A DNA stretch of 25,804 bases, from positions 1 to 25,804 of the forward strand of contig NZDM01000106.1 in NCBI GenBank assembly GCA_002690085.1. The letters run 5' to 3'. Positions 22,258-25,804 of this stretch are shown piece by piece (within the stretch, counting starts at the first letter, position 1; each line of letters opens with the position of its first letter). A program made the position numbers and the translations under genes. The DNA comes from Flavobacteriaceae bacterium (GTDB lineage Bacteria; Bacteroidota; Bacteroidia; Flavobacteriales; Flavobacteriaceae). The notes under the pieces were generated by a model that saw only the letters and a list, made by a program, of their open reading frames with translations, made no database searches and was not told the DNA's origin.

Positions 22258-23529
22258 ATGGCTGTAGATTTACTACTGGGGCTCCAATGGGGCGATGAAG
22301 GAAAAGGGAAAATTGTTGATGTTCTTACCTCTAATTACAATATTATTGCACGTTTTCAAGGTGGACCTAATGCGGGTCACACCCTTGTTTTTAATGGGCT
22401 GAAACATGTATTGCATACCATTCCATCTGGAATTTTCCATGAAAATGCTAAAAACCTCGTTGGCAATGGCGTAGTTATTGACCCCGTCATTTTTAAAAAA
22501 GAATTAGACAAATTAGATAGCCAAGGGGTTGACTATAAGAAATCCTTAATCATTTCCAGAAAAGCACACTTGATTCTTCCAACCCACCGTTTGTTAGACG
22601 CTGCATCTGAAGCTTCTAAAGGCAAAGCCAAAATAGGTTCTACGCTCAAAGGAATTGGACCCACATACATGGATAAAACAGGGCGTAACGGTATTCGTAT
22701 TGGCGATTTAGAAATGGAAAATTGGAAGCAAAAATACCGCAATCTTGCCAATAAGCATCAATCAATGATAAGCTTCTACGATGTCGACCTACAATATGAC
22801 CTAGAAGAACTTGAATCTGAATTTTTTGAAGCTGTAAAAATATTAAAATCATTGGAGTTTATTGATTCAGAAGAATATTTACACCAAGCGGAGAAAGCCA
22901 ATAAAAGTGTTCTTGCGGAGGGCGCACAAGGCTCTTTACTGGACATTGATTTTGGAACCTACCCATTTGTAACCTCCAGCAATACAACAGCAGCTGGTGC
23001 ATGCACAGGATTGGGAATATCACCTGGTTCCGTTCAAGAAGTGTTTGGTATTTTTAAAGCCTATACCACCCGCGTTGGATCTGGGCCATTCCCTACGGAA
23101 CTTTTCGATGAAAATGGAAAAACAATGGCAAGGATTGGATGTGAATTTGGAGCTACAACTGGAAGACCAAGACGTTGTGGTTGGTTGGATTTAGTCGCTT
23201 TACGCTATGCCTGTCAAGTGAATGGCGTGACACAGCTTATGATGATGAAAGCAGACGTTCTCTCAGGTTTTAAAACTCTTAAGATTTGTACCTCCTACAA
23301 CTATAAAGGCGAAGTAATAGAGCACCTTCCATATAATATAGATTCAGAAAATGTTGAACCAATTTACACAGAATTTGAAGGATGGTCCGAAGACTTAACT
23401 GCAATGGAAAAGGATTCAAGCCTTCCTGTCAGTCTTATAAACTACATTGAGTTTTTGGAAAATGAACTCAAAATACCAATTAAGATAGTTTCTGTAGGAC
23501 CGGATCGAAAACAAACAATTTTCAGATAA
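22258..23529 (+). CDS. purA: Adenylosuccinate synthetase
   Basis: Couples GTP hydrolysis to joining IMP and aspartate, the first committed step to AMP, in the cytoplasm. The 423 residues carry the GTP loop QWGDEGKGKIVD at 10-21 (catalytic Asp13), GGPNAGHT at 35-42 (catalytic His41), the IMP-binding region GSTLKGIGPTY at 127-137, EGAQGSLLDIDFGTYPFVTS at 221-240, and TTGRPRRCGWLD at 300-311 for aspartate and GTP binding. Length is normal. It begins 11 bases after the Fur-family stop and ends 65 bases before the likely start of the OstA-like gene, which has its own -7 box. Confidence 0.97.
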   Translation: MAVDLLLGLQWGDEGKGKIVDVLTSNYNIIARFQGGPNAGHTLVFNGLKHVLHTIPSGIFHENAKNLVGNGVVIDPVIFKKELDKLDSQGVDYKKSLIISRKAHLILPTHRLLDAASEASKGKAKIGSTLKGIGPTYMDKTGRNGIRIGDLEMENWKQKYRNLANKHQSMISFYDVDLQYDLEELESEFFEAVKILKSLEFIDSEEYLHQAEKANKSVLAEGAQGSLLDIDFGTYPFVTSSNTTAAGACTGLGISPGSVQEVFGIFKAYTTRVGSGPFPTELFDENGKTMARIGCEFGATTGRPRRCGWLDLVALRYACQVNGVTQLMMMKADVLSGFKTLKICTSYNYKGEVIEHLPYNIDSENVEPIYTEFEGWSEDLTAMEKDSSLPVSLINYIEFLENELKIPIKIVSVGPDRKQTIFR

Positions 23530-23564
23530 AAGGAAAGCATTTCTTATTGATTTTGAATATTGCT

Positions 23565-23572
23565 TATTTTTG
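23565..23572 (+). promoter_or_regulatory. -7 promoter box of the OstA-like gene
   Basis: TATTTTTG is a perfect TAnnTTTG match. A TTG at 23547-23549 lies 15 bases upstream, slightly closer than usual. Transcription would start near 23576, which rules out the TTG codons upstream and supports the GTG at 23595 as translation start. Confidence 0.52.
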
Positions 23573-23594
23573 TAACAATTCAAATAATACTTTT

Positions 23595-25358
23595 GTGCGT
23601 CTCACTTATTTAAAATTAATACTTATTTACTTGGTACCGTTGATTTTGTATGCACAAGAACGTCAACAAATTGAGATTGAATATGCGCCGTTTATGACCT
23701 TTGAACCGTCAAAACCAGACGCAACGATTCTAACACGTGACAACTTCAATCAGGTACACATCAAACATAAAGGCATCGAAATGTGGTGTAATGAGGCCAT
23801 CTATTATGGTAAACAAGATTTTATTGAAGCTTATGGGAATGTAAGAGTCAAACAAGGTGACAGCTTAGACATGACCTCCAAATACATCGAATACAGTGGC
23901 AAGACCCAATTGGCTTATGCCAGTGGAGATGTTGTTTTAGTTGATCCAACTTCAAAATTATACACAGACATCCTGTACTTCGATCGCATCAAACAGCAAG
24001 CCTTTTACAATCAAAAAGGCAAAGTGGTTAGAGATACTTCAGGAGCAATTACCAGTACCATTGGACACTATTATATGAATGCTAAAAAATACCAATTTAC
24101 GGATAATGTAAAACTGGTGAATCCAGAATACGTAATAGATACTGATCGCCTTGATTTTTACACGGTTTCGGGTTATGCTTTTTTATATGGCCCTACCACA
24201 ATTACTAGTGATACAAGCATTATTTATTGCGAAAGAGGTTTTTATAATACCAACAACGATACTGGATATTTTGTAAAAAAATCAAGAATAGATTATGATG
24301 AACGGACCATCATTGGAGACAGTTTGTATTTTGATCGCAATAAAAATTTTGCCTCTGCAACCAACAATATCAAGGTTACTGATACACTGAATAACAGCAT
24401 CATCAAAGGCCACTATGCCGAAATGTTTAGAGCCAAAGACTCTGTATTTATCACCAAAAGAGCGTTGGCAATCACCAAACAAGAGAACGATTCTATTTTT
24501 ATTCACAGCGATACATTAATGATTACTGGCCCTCCAGATCAACGCATTGTGCGCGCTTTCTACAATGCAAAAATGTATAAATCTGATTTGAGTGGCAAAG
24601 CAGACTCCATTCACATGAATCAAAATACAGGCCTGACACAGCTTATCAATTTTTATGATTCGGATTCAGAAGATGCATTTTCAAAAAGAAGACATCCCGT
24701 TTTATGGCATCACGAGAATCAAATAACAGGGGACTCCATTCATTTAATTTCAAATCCCAAAACAGAAAGCTTGGATTCTCTTAAGGTTTTTGAAAATGCG
24801 TTTGTAATCAGCAAAGACAGTCTTGGTGCTGGTTACAATCAGATTTCTGGCAAGAAGCTTGACGGGCTTTTTAAAGAAAACGAACTCCATACAATCGATG
24901 TTATTAAAAATGCCGAAAGTATTTACTTCTTGAGAAATGATGATAATGAACTCGTAGGTATTGATAAGTCCAAGTCAGGAAAAATGAGAATTTTGGTCTC
25001 TGAAAATAAAATTGATGAGTTGCGAAAAATAAACCAAATTGATGGAAAAACATACCCGGAAGATGACTTTCCAGAAAATGAGAGGATTCTCAAAGGCTTT
25101 GTATGGCGCAAGACGGAACGCCCTAGAAGTGTCGAAGATTTATTTTCACAAGACCCTCCATTAGAACTGCCTGTTATCAAAGGCTTAGGAGCCCATTCCC
25201 TACAAGACCCCTTTTTTGATAAATCCTTGGAAAATCGGGTAGAAGCAGCTGGAAAACCTTCTAAAAAAAGTAAAGAAAAATTATTGAACAATAAAGCCAG
25301 CCGGAAAATACCGAAAAATATATCTAAGGCTGAAAAACAAAAAAATAATTTTGAATAA
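23595..25358 (+). CDS. OstA/LptA-like lipopolysaccharide-transport family protein
   Basis: A predicted exported protein of about 587 aa with OstA/LptA-like repeats. The GTG at 23595 yields the signal peptide MRLTYLKLILIYLVPLILYA, cleaved before QERQQ; no in-frame ATG occurs near the N-terminus. The mature part is a run of beta-strand repeats of the kind seen in LptA and the LptD N-terminus, with recurrent pieces such as EAYGNVRVKQGDSL, AYASGDVVLVD and ATNNIKVTD. The last 35 residues form a lysine-rich basic tail. It would help carry lipopolysaccharide across the periplasm (family knowledge; not proven for this form). It lacks an evident LptD barrel. Its stop overlaps the following aminotransferase frame by 8 bases. 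Confidence 0.82.
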   Translation: MRLTYLKLILIYLVPLILYAQERQQIEIEYAPFMTFEPSKPDATILTRDNFNQVHIKHKGIEMWCNEAIYYGKQDFIEAYGNVRVKQGDSLDMTSKYIEYSGKTQLAYASGDVVLVDPTSKLYTDILYFDRIKQQAFYNQKGKVVRDTSGAITSTIGHYYMNAKKYQFTDNVKLVNPEYVIDTDRLDFYTVSGYAFLYGPTTITSDTSIIYCERGFYNTNNDTGYFVKKSRIDYDERTIIGDSLYFDRNKNFASATNNIKVTDTLNNSIIKGHYAEMFRAKDSVFITKRALAITKQENDSIFIHSDTLMITGPPDQRIVRAFYNAKMYKSDLSGKADSIHMNQNTGLTQLINFYDSDSEDAFSKRRHPVLWHHENQITGDSIHLISNPKTESLDSLKVFENAFVISKDSLGAGYNQISGKKLDGLFKENELHTIDVIKNAESIYFLRNDDNELVGIDKSKSGKMRILVSENKIDELRKINQIDGKTYPEDDFPENERILKGFVWRKTERPRSVEDLFSQDPPLELPVIKGLGAHSLQDPFFDKSLENRVEAAGKPSKKSKEKLLNNKASRKIPKNISKAEKQKNNFE

Positions 25359-25804
25359 AGCGGCCTTTTTAAAATACCAAGCACAAACTACGCCACATCC
25401 ATTGGCTATGGAAATCTCCCATGCCGAAGGTTGCTATATATACGATACAAATAACAAAGCTTATTTAGATTTTGTAGCTGGTGTTTCAGCGTGTAGCTTG
25501 GGACACCGACACCCTAAAGTTCTGGAAGCAATTCATACACAATTGGAAAAATACATGCATGTGATGGTATATGGAGAATACATCCAAAAGCCAGCACTTG
25601 AACTGACCAAATTACTGGCAAAGTATTATCCCAAGAACATTGAGAAAACCTATCTGACCAATTCAGGTACAGAAGCCATTGATGGCGCATTAAAATTAGC
25701 GCGGCGTTATACTGGGCGCTCCGAAATATTAGCGGCAGATAAAGCCTACCATGGCAATACCATGGGCGCTTTGAGTGTTATGGGATACGAAGCACGCAAA
25801 CAAC
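25351..25804 (+). CDS. Class III PLP-dependent aminotransferase (3' partial)
   Basis: N-terminal 151 codons of a class III aminotransferase, cut by the window edge. Visible motifs are AEGCYIYDTNNKAYLDFVAG, SLGHRHPKV, YLTNSGTEAIDGALKLAR with the TGR that follows, and AYHGNTMGALS, which binds the cofactor phosphate and ring. The PLP-binding lysine lies beyond the window. Family members act on ornithine derivatives, GABA, beta-alanine or similar substrates, and which one applies cannot be said here. The only start before the conserved KYQAQTTPHPLAMEI segment is TTG 25351 (or rarer ATT); the first ATG, 25408, would drop that segment. The TTG overlaps the OstA-like stop by 8 bases. Confidence 0.88.
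   Translation, partial: MNKAAFLKYQAQTTPHPLAMEISHAEGCYIYDTNNKAYLDFVAGVSACSLGHRHPKVLEAIHTQLEKYMHVMVYGEYIQKPALELTKLLAKYYPKNIEKTYLTNSGTEAIDGALKLARRYTGRSEILAADKAYHGNTMGALSVMGYEARKQ

Noticed and set aside
24923..25384. 153-codon open frame on the minus strand, antisense to the OstA-like gene
   Set aside because: It lies opposite a well-supported gene, has low-complexity F/S/L-rich composition typical of the reverse of a K/E/D-rich frame, and no recognisable domain.
1..25804. CRISPR arrays, insertion sequences, tRNA/rRNA genes, toxin-antitoxin or anti-phage defence genes
   Set aside because: Looked for throughout and none seen; gene content and composition are uniform core-genome, with no sign of an island.

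Overview
This window looks like ordinary core chromosome of a member of the Flavobacteriia (phylum Bacteroidota). Four things point there: the gene order parB-DUF5683-dapB-lepB-wbqC; the gliding-motility lipoprotein GldI beside a DHH phosphoesterase; the Bacteroidota promoter box TAnnTTTG in front of many genes; and A+T-rich DNA with almost no purine-rich ribosome binding sites. All identifications rest on recognising families from the protein sequences; no database was searched.

Layout. (1) 1-4418, plus strand: the 3' part of parB (chromosome partitioning), a DUF5683 membrane protein, dapB (lysine/peptidoglycan precursor synthesis), a long Bacteroidota-type signal peptidase I, and a WbqC-family protein. 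(2) 4404-10701, minus strand, read right to left: a membrane-anchored TPR protein, ribH, a 45-codon membrane protein, a 90-aa membrane protein, mutL, two intact rhomboid proteases and a membrane-anchored endonuclease/exonuclease/phosphatase-fold enzyme. From the 90-aa gene onward these genes abut or overlap within a few bases. (3) 10841-12626, plus strand: recF, a small lipoprotein and a DciA/DUF721 protein, joined by ATGA overlaps and closed by a hairpin terminator shared with ndk, which converges from the minus strand. (4) 13226-15958, plus strand: an NrnA-like DHH phosphoesterase, gldI, and a lipoprotein fusing a cyclophilin domain to an FKBP domain. (5) pepD (minus) diverges from a DUF3810 zincin-like membrane protein (plus), followed by a SpoU/TrmH RNA methyltransferase. 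(6) 19547-25804, plus strand: rel/spoT, a Fur-family regulator, purA, an OstA/LptA-like protein, and the start of a class III aminotransferase cut by the window edge.

Themes. Genome maintenance (ParB, MutL, RecF, DciA-like), envelope biogenesis and quality control (LepB, two rhomboids, GldI, the cyclophilin-FKBP lipoprotein, the OstA-like protein, the DUF3810 zincin) and nucleotide or alarmone metabolism (Rel, PurA, Ndk, NrnA) are interleaved. There is no mobile element, CRISPR array, tRNA, rRNA or prophage, and no gene-free stretch over 300 bases; the longest gap is the divergent recF/TPR promoter region at 10702-10840.

I do not see a clear undescribed multi-gene system. The observations most worth checking are: -7 promoter boxes ending only 3-6 bases before the ATG of five genes (possible leaderless mRNAs); an overlooked 45-codon membrane protein at 9228-9365; three genes that seem to use TTG or GTG starts; a MutL with a degenerate endonuclease motif; and the cyclophilin-FKBP fusion beside gldI.
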